A stretch of DNA of 64,000 nt from Flavobacteriaceae bacterium UJ101. Its GTDB lineage: Bacteria > Bacteroidota > Bacteroidia > Flavobacteriales > UJ101. Within the stretch, counting starts at the first letter, position 1; every line of letters begins with the position of its first letter. This document shows positions 36,170-42,368 of this stretch, piece by piece. Made by a program: the position numbers and the translations under genes. The stretch covers positions 62,001-126,000 of the forward strand of contig CP016269.1 in NCBI GenBank assembly GCA_001880285.1, written 5' to 3'. A model generated the notes under the pieces. It saw only the letters and a program-made list of their open reading frames with translations. It made no database searches and had not been told where the DNA came from.

Positions 36170-36625
36170 ATGGAAATTATATTACATAAAGACGTAGAAA
36201 ATTTAGGATTTAAAGATGATATCGTAACAGTAAAGAATGGTTATGGTCTTAACTTTTTAATCCCTGGTGGTTATGGAGAAATTGCCACTCCTTCTGCAAT
36301 AAAAAACTTAGAAGAAACGTTAAAACAACGTGCTAAAAAAGAAGAAAAATTAATTACTGATGCTAAAACATTAGCTACTACTTTAGAAAGTATTGATTTA
36401 AAAATCAAAGCAAAAGTAGGTGCTGCTAATAAATTATTTGGTTCAATTAATTCTGCTTCAATTGCAGAAGCTTTATCTAAAGAAGGACAAGAAATTGATC
36501 GTAAATTTATTAAATTACCAGGTAATAGCATTAAAAAGGCAGGAAAGCATACTGCTAAAATTCGCTTACACCGTGAAGTATTAGTTGATTTCGACTTCGA
36601 AATTATTGGAGAAAAAGAAGCTTAA
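36170..36625 (+). CDS. rplI: 50S ribosomal protein L9
   Basis: The 151-residue L9 is a two-domain protein of the large subunit joined by a long helix. The N-terminal domain (1-50) starts MEIILHKDVENLGFKDDIVTVKNGYGLNFLIP with the usual GYGxNFLIP motif, the helix runs about 45-75, and the C-terminal domain has KLFGSINSASIAEALSKEG and IGEKEA at the end. It closes the rpsF operon, followed 21 nt later by a strong terminator. Confidence 0.98.
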   Translation: MEIILHKDVENLGFKDDIVTVKNGYGLNFLIPGGYGEIATPSAIKNLEETLKQRAKKEEKLITDAKTLATTLESIDLKIKAKVGAANKLFGSINSASIAEALSKEGQEIDRKFIKLPGNSIKKAGKHTAKIRLHREVLVDFDFEIIGEKEA

Positions 36626-36646
36626 AATAGGCTTATTTCAAATATC

Positions 36647-36677
36647 AACCCTCAATACAAAATATTGAGGGTTTTTT
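36647..36677 (+). terminator. Terminator of the rpsF operon
   Basis: An 11-bp stem (AACCCTCAATA at 36647-36657 with 36663-36673) and a 5-nt loop precede a TTTTTT run. It follows the rplI stop by about 20 nt. Confidence 0.92.
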
Positions 36678-36693
36678 ATTAAATTATTTTAAA

Positions 36694-37527
36694 ATGAGTA
36701 TTAGAAAAATTATGGGATATCTATTATCAATAGTATTTATAATATTGTTAGGTGGTATAATTTACATCTTATCTCAAAATTTCAGGAAATCAAATAACGA
36801 AATTGCTAACATATTTCGTTCTAAAAATTTACATTTTGAAATAATCAATAATGATACGCTTCGCTATATAAAAACAGGTAATTCTAATAGTGAAAAAGCT
36901 ATTCTATTTATACATGGTGCTCCAGGAGGTTTAGACACTTTCAATCCTTATCTAACAGATGAACAACTCAATGCAAACTATACATTATTTTCAATTGACC
37001 GTTTAGGTTATGGTTATTCACATTTTGGTAATGCTGCACTATCTATACCTGAACAAGCTCAACCTATCATCAATATTATAAATCAATATCCAGAAAAAAA
37101 ATGGATCATTGTAGGTCATTCATACGGAGGAGCCATTGCCGCATATCTTGCCTATGAAAATCCTAGTATGACTGAAAAATTAATATTAATTGGAGCTGCA
37201 GCTGATCCTGAAAAAGAAAACTTTGTCAATTGGGCAAAAGTTGGAAATTTATTTTTAATAAAACCAATATTATCAAATGCCTGGAAAGTAGCTACCGAAG
37301 AAAAACTATCCCATTCAAAACAACTAACAGATATAAATAATATTTGGCCAATTATCAAAGTGCCTACCATAGTTTTACATGGTACAGATGATCGTATTGT
37401 TCCTTACGAAAACGCCTTATTCATTGAAAATAAAATGAATCCAAAATATTTAGAATTAGTATCTCTAAAAAACCTCGGACATCTTTTTTTATTTTCTAAA
37501 ACTGATATTCTTTTAAACTATCTTTAA
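36694..37527 (+). CDS. Alpha/beta hydrolase with N-terminal membrane anchor
   Basis: The 277-residue protein has one membrane segment (about 8-26) and then an alpha/beta hydrolase domain outside the inner membrane. Signs are AILFIHGAPGGLDTF (about 69-83, oxyanion), the nucleophile elbow WIIVGHSYGGAIAAYLAY (about 136-153, Ser in GHSYGG), VLHGTDDRIVPYENA (about 228-242, Asp) and the final His in LKNLGHLFLF (near 262). The catalytic triad is complete. The substrate is unknown; lipase, esterase or peptidase are all possible. It begins right after the rpsF operon terminator. Confidence 0.85.
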   Translation: MSIRKIMGYLLSIVFIILLGGIIYILSQNFRKSNNEIANIFRSKNLHFEIINNDTLRYIKTGNSNSEKAILFIHGAPGGLDTFNPYLTDEQLNANYTLFSIDRLGYGYSHFGNAALSIPEQAQPIINIINQYPEKKWIIVGHSYGGAIAAYLAYENPSMTEKLILIGAAADPEKENFVNWAKVGNLFLIKPILSNAWKVATEEKLSHSKQLTDINNIWPIIKVPTIVLHGTDDRIVPYENALFIENKMNPKYLELVSLKNLGHLFLFSKTDILLNYL

Positions 37528-37629
37528 TACGATTTAATCCTTATTATATTAGCCTACATAAAAGGCTTTAACTTTATTTAACATAGATAGTGTACAAAAA
37601 ACACATTTATGGCATCTTTATTGTAAAAC

Positions 37630-37715
37630 TATAATTGGAAGTTTAAACCTAGTAACTTCTCATAATAATGTAAAAATAGTCAACTACACCACCTTTTTAT
37701 AGGTGGTGTTTTTAT
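37630..37715 (+). ncRNA. Candidate structured small RNA ending in an intrinsic terminator
   Basis: A small hairpin (GAAGTT at 37638-37643 with AACTTC at 37654-37659) is followed by a strong terminator hairpin (ACACCACCT at 37686-37694 with AGGTGGTGT at 37701-37709, then TTTTTAT). The terminator is about 160 nt after the hydrolase stop, far for that gene, so the segment may be a separate small RNA or simply a 3' untranslated region. No consensus promoter was found upstream. Confidence 0.4.
37686..37715 (+). terminator. Strong intrinsic terminator
   Basis: A 9-bp GC-richer stem (ACACCACCT/AGGTGGTGT) with a 6-nt loop and a TTTTT tail. It ends either the hydrolase mRNA or the candidate small RNA upstream. 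Confidence 0.85.
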
Positions 37716-37723
37716 ATAAATCA

Positions 37724-37950
37724 TTATTCATTTTTGTAAACAATTTCATAACATGGTGCTTCCATACTTCCCTCTTCTAAATATTATTCCATAGTTTGAT
37801 TTATCTGACTTATTAAAATTCTTCAACTGTAGATACAACAAAGACCTCCTAAAAGTTATCTCCATCTGATTTTTCTTCCATCATGAAACTAAAAGCAGAA
37901 ATCTCTGTAGATTTTAAAACAGTACCTAGACTATCTTTTATATCAAACAT
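37724..37950 (-). pseudogene. Remnant of an unknown leftward gene with stops and a frameshift
   Basis: Reading leftward from an ATG at 37950 gives MFDIKDSLGTVLKST then EISAFSFMMEEKSDGDNF, a TAG stop, and EVFVVSTVEEF in the same frame. A frame change then gives LISQINQTME, a TAA stop, and YLEEGSMEAPCYEIVYKNE ending at a stop at 37724. The residue content is clearly protein-like across breaks, unlike random AT-rich sequence. The parent family was not recognised. The beginning of the gene may also be lost. Confidence 0.5.
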
Positions 37951-38040
37951 CGATAAAATAAAAAAGTAAATAATACAGTTATATTTCAGAAAACTATATA
38001 TTTGCCCATTATTTTAATAATCAATTTAAAACACAAGAAA

Positions 38041-38382
38041 ATGAAAATTATACCAATTTTAGCATTTAGCTCATTACTAATATTTGCTTCATGTAATCAA
38101 AAAACAATGAATACTAGTGACACTCATACTCAAAGATTGGTTGGAGGATGGCAAACAACTGAAGTTACACCTGATGTAGAAAATGCAGTTAATTTTGTCT
38201 TAGGACAGATGAATACAGCTTCTAAATTAGATGAAATTGTTCAAGTTAAAACACAGGTTGTAAATGGTCTTAATTATGATATTGATTTCAAACTAGAAAA
38301 TGGTGAAATATGGAATGTCATGGTTTATAGAGATTTGAAAGGTAATTTTACCATGACCAAAACAGCACAATTAAAAAAATAA
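38041..38382 (+). CDS. Cystatin-like lipoprotein
   Basis: The ATG at 38041 was chosen since it opens a clean lipoprotein signal (LLIFASCNQK, Cys18). The mature 96 residues look like one cystatin domain: VGGWQ (34-38) supplies the N-terminal glycine, TPDVENAVNFVLGQMN (about 42-57) the helix, QVVNG (72-76) is an exact QxVxG first-loop motif, and YDIDFKLENGEIWNVMVYRDL (about 78-98) the following strands. Cystatins block papain-like cysteine proteases. A lipid-anchored inhibitor would act at the cell surface or periplasm. A -7 box TATATTTG is at 37997-38004. Confidence 0.8.
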   Translation: MKIIPILAFSSLLIFASCNQKTMNTSDTHTQRLVGGWQTTEVTPDVENAVNFVLGQMNTASKLDEIVQVKTQVVNGLNYDIDFKLENGEIWNVMVYRDLKGNFTMTKTAQLKK

Positions 38383-38383
38383 A

Positions 38384-38443
38384 TTTTTTAATCATAAATG
38401 ATTAAAAAAGGCTCTAATATATTATAAATTGGAGCCTTTTGAC
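38384..38443 (+). terminator. Double hairpin terminator after the cystatin-like gene
   Basis: The first hairpin is a perfect 12-bp stem (TTTTTTAATCAT 38384-38395 with 38398-38409). The second (AAAAGGCTCTAAT 38406-38418 with ATTGGAGCCTTTT 38428-38440, one G-U pair) shares its A-run with the first. The two cannot form fully at the same time. Confidence 0.8.
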
Positions 38444-38528
38444 ATTTTATGCAAAATATATCTGACTCTATATATAAAACTATTATTATATATTATAAGA
38501 AAAACACATTTAATTTTATTTGATATTT

Positions 38529-38559
38529 TTGATTTTTAAATTATAATTATATAGTTTTG
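38529..38559 (+). promoter_or_regulatory. Consensus promoter of the 126-residue orphan gene
   Basis: TTG at 38529-38531 and TAGTTTTG at 38552-38559 are 20 nt apart. The start codon of the next gene is 26 nt downstream. Confidence 0.6.
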
Positions 38560-38585
38560 ATATAGAAAAACATAGATTATTTATT

Positions 38586-38966
38586 ATGATTAATTCAAAA
38601 TCAAAAAGCCAAACAATAAAATCAATTGACAAAAATGATATTAACTTTATTGTAGATTTTAAAGATTTGGCCAAAAACCTGAATACTACTCCTAATCTTT
38701 TAGATAATTTTGCTAAAGAATGTGAAGAACTAAAATTAATTAAAATTACTCGATTTAGTGATGATTCTGCCTATATTGAATTAAAAGTTAAAGCTTCTGA
38801 TTTAATCTATTTCAGTGAATTTATGGCACAAAAAGAATCTCTAAAACTTAATCTTCAAAAACTTCAAACTGAAACTGATTTTCTTAAAAACACTTTTCCT
38901 GAAAAGTCAGAAAAAATAGCTAGCATTCTACTTAACGTAGCTACTATTTGCTCTTTTTACCTTTAA
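38586..38966 (+). CDS. Unknown 126-residue protein
   Basis: No family was recognised. The first half reads like a small helix-turn-helix unit: FVDFKDLAKNLNTTPNLLDNFAKECEELKLI-type order (about 21-53) resembles a winged helix with a short wing (KITRFSDDSAYIELKV). A charged helical stretch with KESLKLNLQKLQTETDFLKN (about 82-101) could form a coiled coil. There is no signal peptide. It has its own consensus promoter. A small stem (TTAATTG/CAATTAA, 38963-38980) covers its stop codon. A DNA-binding role is inference only. Confidence 0.5.
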   Translation: MINSKSKSQTIKSIDKNDINFIVDFKDLAKNLNTTPNLLDNFAKECEELKLIKITRFSDDSAYIELKVKASDLIYFSEFMAQKESLKLNLQKLQTETDFLKNTFPEKSEKIASILLNVATICSFYL

Positions 38967-39015
38967 TTGTTTTCAATTAATACTACTATCTATAACTAAA
39001 CAAAATCAAATAGAG

Positions 39016-39135
39016 TTAATCCTTATGATTTAATTTTTCAAAATCAGTTTTTAGAAGCGAATATACTACTGGATCCTCCATTTGATTATTTTTGAAATAA
39101 TGCTGTCTTAATTGTCCTTCCTTAATAAAATTCAT
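39016..39135 (-). pseudogene. C-terminal remnant of a RimJ/RimL-type GNAT acetyltransferase
   Basis: Reading leftward from 39135 gives 39 residues: MNFIKEGQLRQHYFKNN then QMEDPVVYSLLKTDFEKLNHKD and a stop at 39018-39016. The order F-x-x-EGxLRQ, then D-x-VVYSLLKTDF, is the standard C-terminal end of GNAT acetyltransferases that modify ribosomal proteins or other amines. The acetyl-CoA site and all upstream sequence are missing, so it is a dead fragment. Confidence 0.7.
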
Positions 39136-39204
39136 CTTTTAACATGATTTACTATTATTTCACAAATTGTCACAAAATACATTCTAGTTTAAATAATATA
39201 TCTT

Positions 39205-39212
39205 AACTTTGT
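39205..39212 (+). promoter_or_regulatory. -7-like box before hairpin 1
   Basis: TAACTTTG matches TAnnTTTG and lies 33 nt before the first hairpin arm. No TTG is found at the -33 position. Confidence 0.35.
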
Positions 39213-39245
39213 ATAGTTTTTTTAAATTATTTAAATAGTTTTGAG

Positions 39246-39320
39246 GCATACAGGATGTAAAAAAGATGTAGTAATATTCATATTTATTTTTTTCATATTT
39301 TAGATTTTACACCTGTATGC
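39246..39320. repeat. Long hairpin 1 of 3
   Basis: Left arm GCATACAGGATGTAAAA (39246-39262) pairs with right arm TTTTACACCTGTATGC (39305-39320) with one bulged A and a 42-nt AT-rich loop. The right arm contains an ATG (39317) that opens a 16-codon hydrophobic frame. The core TACAGG/CCTGTATG recurs in hairpin 3. Confidence 0.75.
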
Positions 39321-39367
39321 TTTCCATTTTAGATATCCTCCTATTCTTGATGTTTATTATCTTATGA
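39317..39367 (+). other. Short hydrophobic reading frame (16 codons) starting in hairpin 1
   Basis: ATG at 39317, TGA at 39365. The peptide MLSILDILLFLMFIIL is almost all hydrophobic. It may be a chance product of T-rich DNA. It is listed because each of the three hairpins carries such a frame. Confidence 0.25.
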
Positions 39368-39385
39368 CTTTCTATTATTTAAACC

Positions 39386-39437
39386 ATGAAACATATAGAA
39401 TTTACACTCATAGTCACAACCTTTCTATATGTTTCAT
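39386..39437. repeat. Long hairpin 2 of 3
   Basis: A perfect 15-bp inverted repeat (ATGAAACATATAGAA 39386-39400 with 39423-39437) has a 22-nt loop and is followed by TTTTTT (39437-39442), so it could also end transcription. Its arm shares GAAACRTAYAG with hairpin 3. Confidence 0.8.
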
Positions 39438-39457
39438 TTTTTATCTTCCATTATTGA
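39386..39457 (+). other. Short hydrophobic reading frame (23 codons) spanning hairpin 2
   Basis: ATG at 39386 in the left arm and TGA at 39455. The peptide starts MKHIEFTLIVTTFLYVS and is hydrophobic with a short polar head, like type I toxin peptides. Coding is unproven. Confidence 0.3.
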
Positions 39458-39486
39458 ACTTTCGCAGCCACTTTTCTCCTATTAAT

Positions 39487-39518
39487 CAAAAATATTGTTG
39501 TAACTTTTTATATTTCAA
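39487..39518 (-). promoter_or_regulatory. Possible leftward promoter antisense to hairpin 2
   Basis: On the minus strand TTG (39518 down to 39516) and TATTTTTG (39494 down to 39487) are 21 nt apart. A transcript would run leftward through hairpin 2. It overlaps the rightward promoter at 39498-39527. Confidence 0.35.
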
Positions 39519-39527
39519 TTATATTTG
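39498..39527 (+). promoter_or_regulatory. Consensus promoter before hairpin 3
   Basis: TTG at 39498-39500 and TATATTTG at 39520-39527 are 19 nt apart, an exact consensus fit. A transcript would start near 39534, just before hairpin 3, and could continue into the membrane protein gene at 39726. Confidence 0.55.
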
Positions 39528-39546
39528 AACCAATAAACTTAGTAAT

Positions 39547-39609
39547 GAAACGTACAGGTTATTTTCAGCGTATATAATTCCCTTATCTATGTGAAACCCT
39601 GTATGTTTC
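39547..39609. repeat. Long hairpin 3 of 3
   Basis: GAAACGTACAGGTT (39547-39560) pairs with AACCCTGTATGTTTC (39595-39609) with one G-U pair and one bulged C, around a 34-nt loop. The right arm contains the ATG (39603) of a 24-codon hydrophobic frame. Confidence 0.75.
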
Positions 39610-39677
39610 TTATTTTAATACAATTCCTCCACATCAATTTTATCTTTTTGACTTCAATAATTTTAACATATACCTGA
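39603..39677 (+). other. Short hydrophobic reading frame (24 codons) starting in hairpin 3
   Basis: ATG at 39603, TGA at 39675. The peptide begins MFLILIQFLHINFIFL and is mostly hydrophobic. Its start codon would be hidden in the stem. Coding is unproven. Confidence 0.3.
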
Positions 39678-39725
39678 ATAACCATTTCAAAATTCGTATC
39701 TTACAAATTAATTATTTAAAACCCT

Positions 39726-40271
39726 ATGAAAAACATTCTAACTACATTAAAACTTATCGATACTTTCACTTTAGAACTTGATATTAATAAAAATGATTTT
39801 ATAAAAAATTTCAAACAACATATTAAATCAAGTGAGTTTAGTTTTCCTTCTAATACACTTGATTTTTCTTCTAATAAAACTAAATATAAAGGATATATAA
39901 AGCAATCTGAATTTAAAATATCAAAACCTTTAAGAGCTTTCAAGCAGAAAAATTTTGCTGTTGCGGATGGTATATTTATACAAAAAGACAATAAATTATT
40001 TATTGAAACCAAAATATTCATCCCTAATGAACAGCTATTTAACTTTTATTTTTTTATAGTAATGTTTATTATTGGATTGATTATTTTTATTTTTAACCAT
40101 GACGATGATGGAGTTCGTTTTCTATTCGGTTTTGGTTCCATTATAGGTAGCGTAGTATTCTTTTTTGGAATATTAATGGCTCAAGATGGTGTAAGAAGTT
40201 TGAAATACGAATTAAATAAGGAATTCAAAAATATTGAATTAATGCAAAAAGAAAACAACAAATTAAACTAA
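39726..40271 (+). CDS. Unknown two-helix membrane protein
   Basis: The 181-residue protein has a soluble N-terminal half (about 1-100) with SSNKTKYKGYIKQSEFKISKPL and VADGIFIQKDNKLFIETKI, then two membrane helices (about 103-122 and 130-150) split by a short NHDDDG loop. It ends in a charged helical tail. This layout of a small beta-rich domain plus two helices is often seen in uncharacterised flavobacterial proteins, but no named family was recognised. Hairpin 3 and a consensus promoter lie in its 190-nt leader, so that hairpin may control it. A terminator follows at 40402. Confidence 0.55.
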   Translation: MKNILTTLKLIDTFTLELDINKNDFIKNFKQHIKSSEFSFPSNTLDFSSNKTKYKGYIKQSEFKISKPLRAFKQKNFAVADGIFIQKDNKLFIETKIFIPNEQLFNFYFFIVMFIIGLIIFIFNHDDDGVRFLFGFGSIIGSVVFFFGILMAQDGVRSLKYELNKEFKNIELMQKENNKLN

Positions 40272-40401
40272 TTACCATAAAAAAATATTCAGTACAAATA
40301 TTTTAATATTTTCAGGAATAATTATTCTAGGATAAAATAAAATTAATCATATCAAATTATTACCAAAAAAATAGAAATTATATATTCTTTTATAAAGAAC
40401 G

Positions 40402-40427
40402 AAAGGTATTTCAATGAAATACCTTTT
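40402..40427. terminator. Bidirectional terminator
   Basis: AAAGGTATTTCA (40402-40413) pairs with TGAAATACCTTT (40415-40426), a perfect 12-bp inverted repeat with T residues following on either strand. It lies between the membrane protein gene and convergent yebC-family gene. Confidence 0.8.
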
Positions 40428-40453
40428 ATTCTATACTATATATTTTTTAACTC

Positions 40454-41200
40454 TTACTGCATTGCAGCAATAATCTCATCGGTCATTTCCATATTGTGAT
40501 AAACATTTTGAACATCATCGTCATCCTCATATTTTTCAAGCATTTTTAAGATAGGTTGCGCTTGTTCCACCGTTAAATTTACCATAGTAGTAGGAAAACG
40601 TTTTAAACCAGATGATTTAGCTTCTATATTCAGTTCCTCTAATTTATTAGCCATATTACCAAAATCATCATACTCGGTTGTAATCATGATCATTTCATCA
40701 TCTTTCTCTACCTCTTCTGCTCCTCCATCAATAAATTCTAACTCTAATTCTTCAAAATCCTTACCTTCTACCTGAGAAGCTTCAATTTCAAAAACTCCTT
40801 TACGATCAAAAATAAAACTTAAAGAACCTGAAGTACCTAAATTTCCATCATGCTTATTAAAAATAGCTCGAACATTCGCTACTGTACGTGTAGAATTATC
40901 TGTTGCTGTTTCAACTAAAATCGCTACCCCACCTGGACCATAACCTTCATACACTACTTCTTGATAATCTTTTGCATCAGAACCTAGCGCCTTTTTTATT
41001 GCCCGTTCTACATTATCCTTAGGCATGTTAGCTCCTTTAGCATTTAACATAGCTCTTCGTAAAGTCAAATTAGAATCTGGATCAGGTCCTCCTGCTTTTA
41101 CTGCCATAGTAATTTCCTTTCCTATTTTTGTAAATGCCTTTGACATTTTCGACCAACGTGCCATCTTTGTGGCTTTTCTATATTCAAATGCTCTTCCCAT
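40454..41200 (-). CDS. YebC/PmpR-family protein
   Basis: The 248-residue protein matches the YebC family: MGRAFEYRKATKMARWSKMSKAFTKIGKEI at the start (short pieces MGRAFEYRK, KMARWSKMSK), AGGPDPDSNLTLRRAMLNAKGANMPKDNVERAI (about 36-68), YEGYGPGGVAILVE (about 84-97) and SGLKRFPTTMVNL near 198. YebC-type proteins were named transcriptional regulators; recent work links them to translation through difficult proline-rich stretches. It is cytoplasmic. A minus-strand -7 box TAAATTTG lies at 41231 down to 41224, 24 nt upstream of the start. Confidence 0.95.
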   Translation of the reverse strand: MGRAFEYRKATKMARWSKMSKAFTKIGKEITMAVKAGGPDPDSNLTLRRAMLNAKGANMPKDNVERAIKKALGSDAKDYQEVVYEGYGPGGVAILVETATDNSTRTVANVRAIFNKHDGNLGTSGSLSFIFDRKGVFEIEASQVEGKDFEELELEFIDGGAEEVEKDDEMIMITTEYDDFGNMANKLEELNIEAKSSGLKRFPTTMVNLTVEQAQPILKMLEKYEDDDDVQNVYHNMEMTDEIIAAMQ

Positions 41201-41235
41201 TGTATTTCTTAATTTACTAAAAACAAATTTACACG

Positions 41236-41270
41236 ATTAAATGAAAAACTAAAAATGAAAAATCATTAAA
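41236..41270. repeat. Simple-word intergenic repeat (AATGAAAAACTAAAAATGAAAAA type)
   Basis: The gap between the YebC and GH3 genes repeats ATGAAAAA and CTAAAAATG. The same word AATGAAAAACT-x-AAAAAT recurs at 53750, and its complement at 53791-53808. Confidence 0.5.
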
Positions 41271-41271
41271 A

Positions 41272-42360
41272 TTATTTCAATCCCTTCTTGTATTCTTGAA
41301 TTCGTTTATATGAATTATTAATTTGTTCTTCAGAAAGTTCACCATCTTTAACCATTTTTTCTATGATTTTCACCACATCTTCAGCTACAACATTACTTCG
41401 ACCTTTCATGGGGATATGATTGGAGAACATTAAAATATCATTTCCAGCCAAAACAGCTTTCTTTACGCCTTCTTCAAAACCATAATACTTAGTAATGGCA
41501 TGCATTTGTAGATCATCTGTAAAAACCAAACCATCGTATCCTAAATCATTTCTCAAATAATTTGTAATTATTTTTTTCGATAATGAAGCAGGCAATCCTG
41601 AAGGATCAAGTTTTTTATTTACTATATGTCCTACCATAATCGCATCAACCTCACCATTTTTCATCATTTTTGTATACGGTTCTACTTCTGATTCCTTCCA
41701 ATAATTTGTCACATCAGCAATTCCTTTATGTGAGTCTGTTCTTGAATTTCCATGACCAGGAAAATGTTTCAATGCAGTCCTTACATCATGATTTCGATGA
41801 CTTTCCACAACCTGAGAAGCATGTTTCACAATTTTATCTGTGTCAGAAGAATAAGCTCTACCATGTTTCCCAATAACAGGACATAAAGGATTATCTACAT
41901 CTACAACGGGTGCATAATTCACATTAATTCCTACTTCGTTTAATGTTTTTGCTGTAGAATCGGCATATTTTTTAGTTAAAGTTAAATCATCCTGATCTCC
42001 TAAATATTTAGCTGTAACCGATTCAGGAAAACCATATTTTGTTTTCATACGATTTACCAATCCTCCTTCTTGGTCAATACTTATTAATAAAGGTGTACTC
42101 GAATAACTCTGAAGATCTTTGGTAAGTTTTTGTAATGTTTCTTTTGAATTGGTTTTTGAAATATTTTTTTCAAACAATAGAATTCCTCCAATTTTTCCAT
42201 CCTGAATTGCTTTTGCAATAGCAGAATTTTCAGAAATTGCAGTTTTATTTCCTATTCCCATCATTAACATCTGTCCTATTTTGATTTCTAAGCTATCTTG
42301 CTTCTGAGCCAATATGACACTTGAAATCATAACACAGCCCACTAAAACTATTTTTTTCAT
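41272..42360 (-). CDS. Glycoside hydrolase family 3 enzyme (NagZ-like), exported
   Basis: The 362-residue protein has a signal peptide (cleavage near ILAQKQDS, residue 19) and one GH3 catalytic domain. It shows LLISIDQEGGLVNRM (about 94-108), the general-acid region LKHFPGHGNSRTDSHKG (about 200-216, with the His-Asp dyad of NagZ), and the nucleophile Asp in GLVFTDDLQMHAI (about 277-289). Enzymes of this type remove beta-N-acetylglucosamine, often in peptidoglycan recycling; here it acts outside the cytoplasm. It starts 8 nt after the unknown gene upstream, in a leftward pair. Confidence 0.93.
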   Translation of the reverse strand: MKKIVLVGCVMISSVILAQKQDSLEIKIGQMLMMGIGNKTAISENSAIAKAIQDGKIGGILLFEKNISKTNSKETLQKLTKDLQSYSSTPLLISIDQEGGLVNRMKTKYGFPESVTAKYLGDQDDLTLTKKYADSTAKTLNEVGINVNYAPVVDVDNPLCPVIGKHGRAYSSDTDKIVKHASQVVESHRNHDVRTALKHFPGHGNSRTDSHKGIADVTNYWKESEVEPYTKMMKNGEVDAIMVGHIVNKKLDPSGLPASLSKKIITNYLRNDLGYDGLVFTDDLQMHAITKYYGFEEGVKKAVLAGNDILMFSNHIPMKGRSNVVAEDVVKIIEKMVKDGELSEEQINNSYKRIQEYKKGLK

Positions 42361-42368
42361 TCTTTTCT

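Larger units (their letters stand above)
38967..39725. other. 759-nt gene-free accessory stretch
   Basis: This stretch holds a GNAT gene remnant (39016-39135, minus), three long related hairpins (39246-39320, 39386-39437, 39547-39609), possible promoters on both strands and three short hydrophobic reading frames. It is listed piece by piece below. It is very AT-rich, so promoter-like words can arise by chance. Confidence 0.6.
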
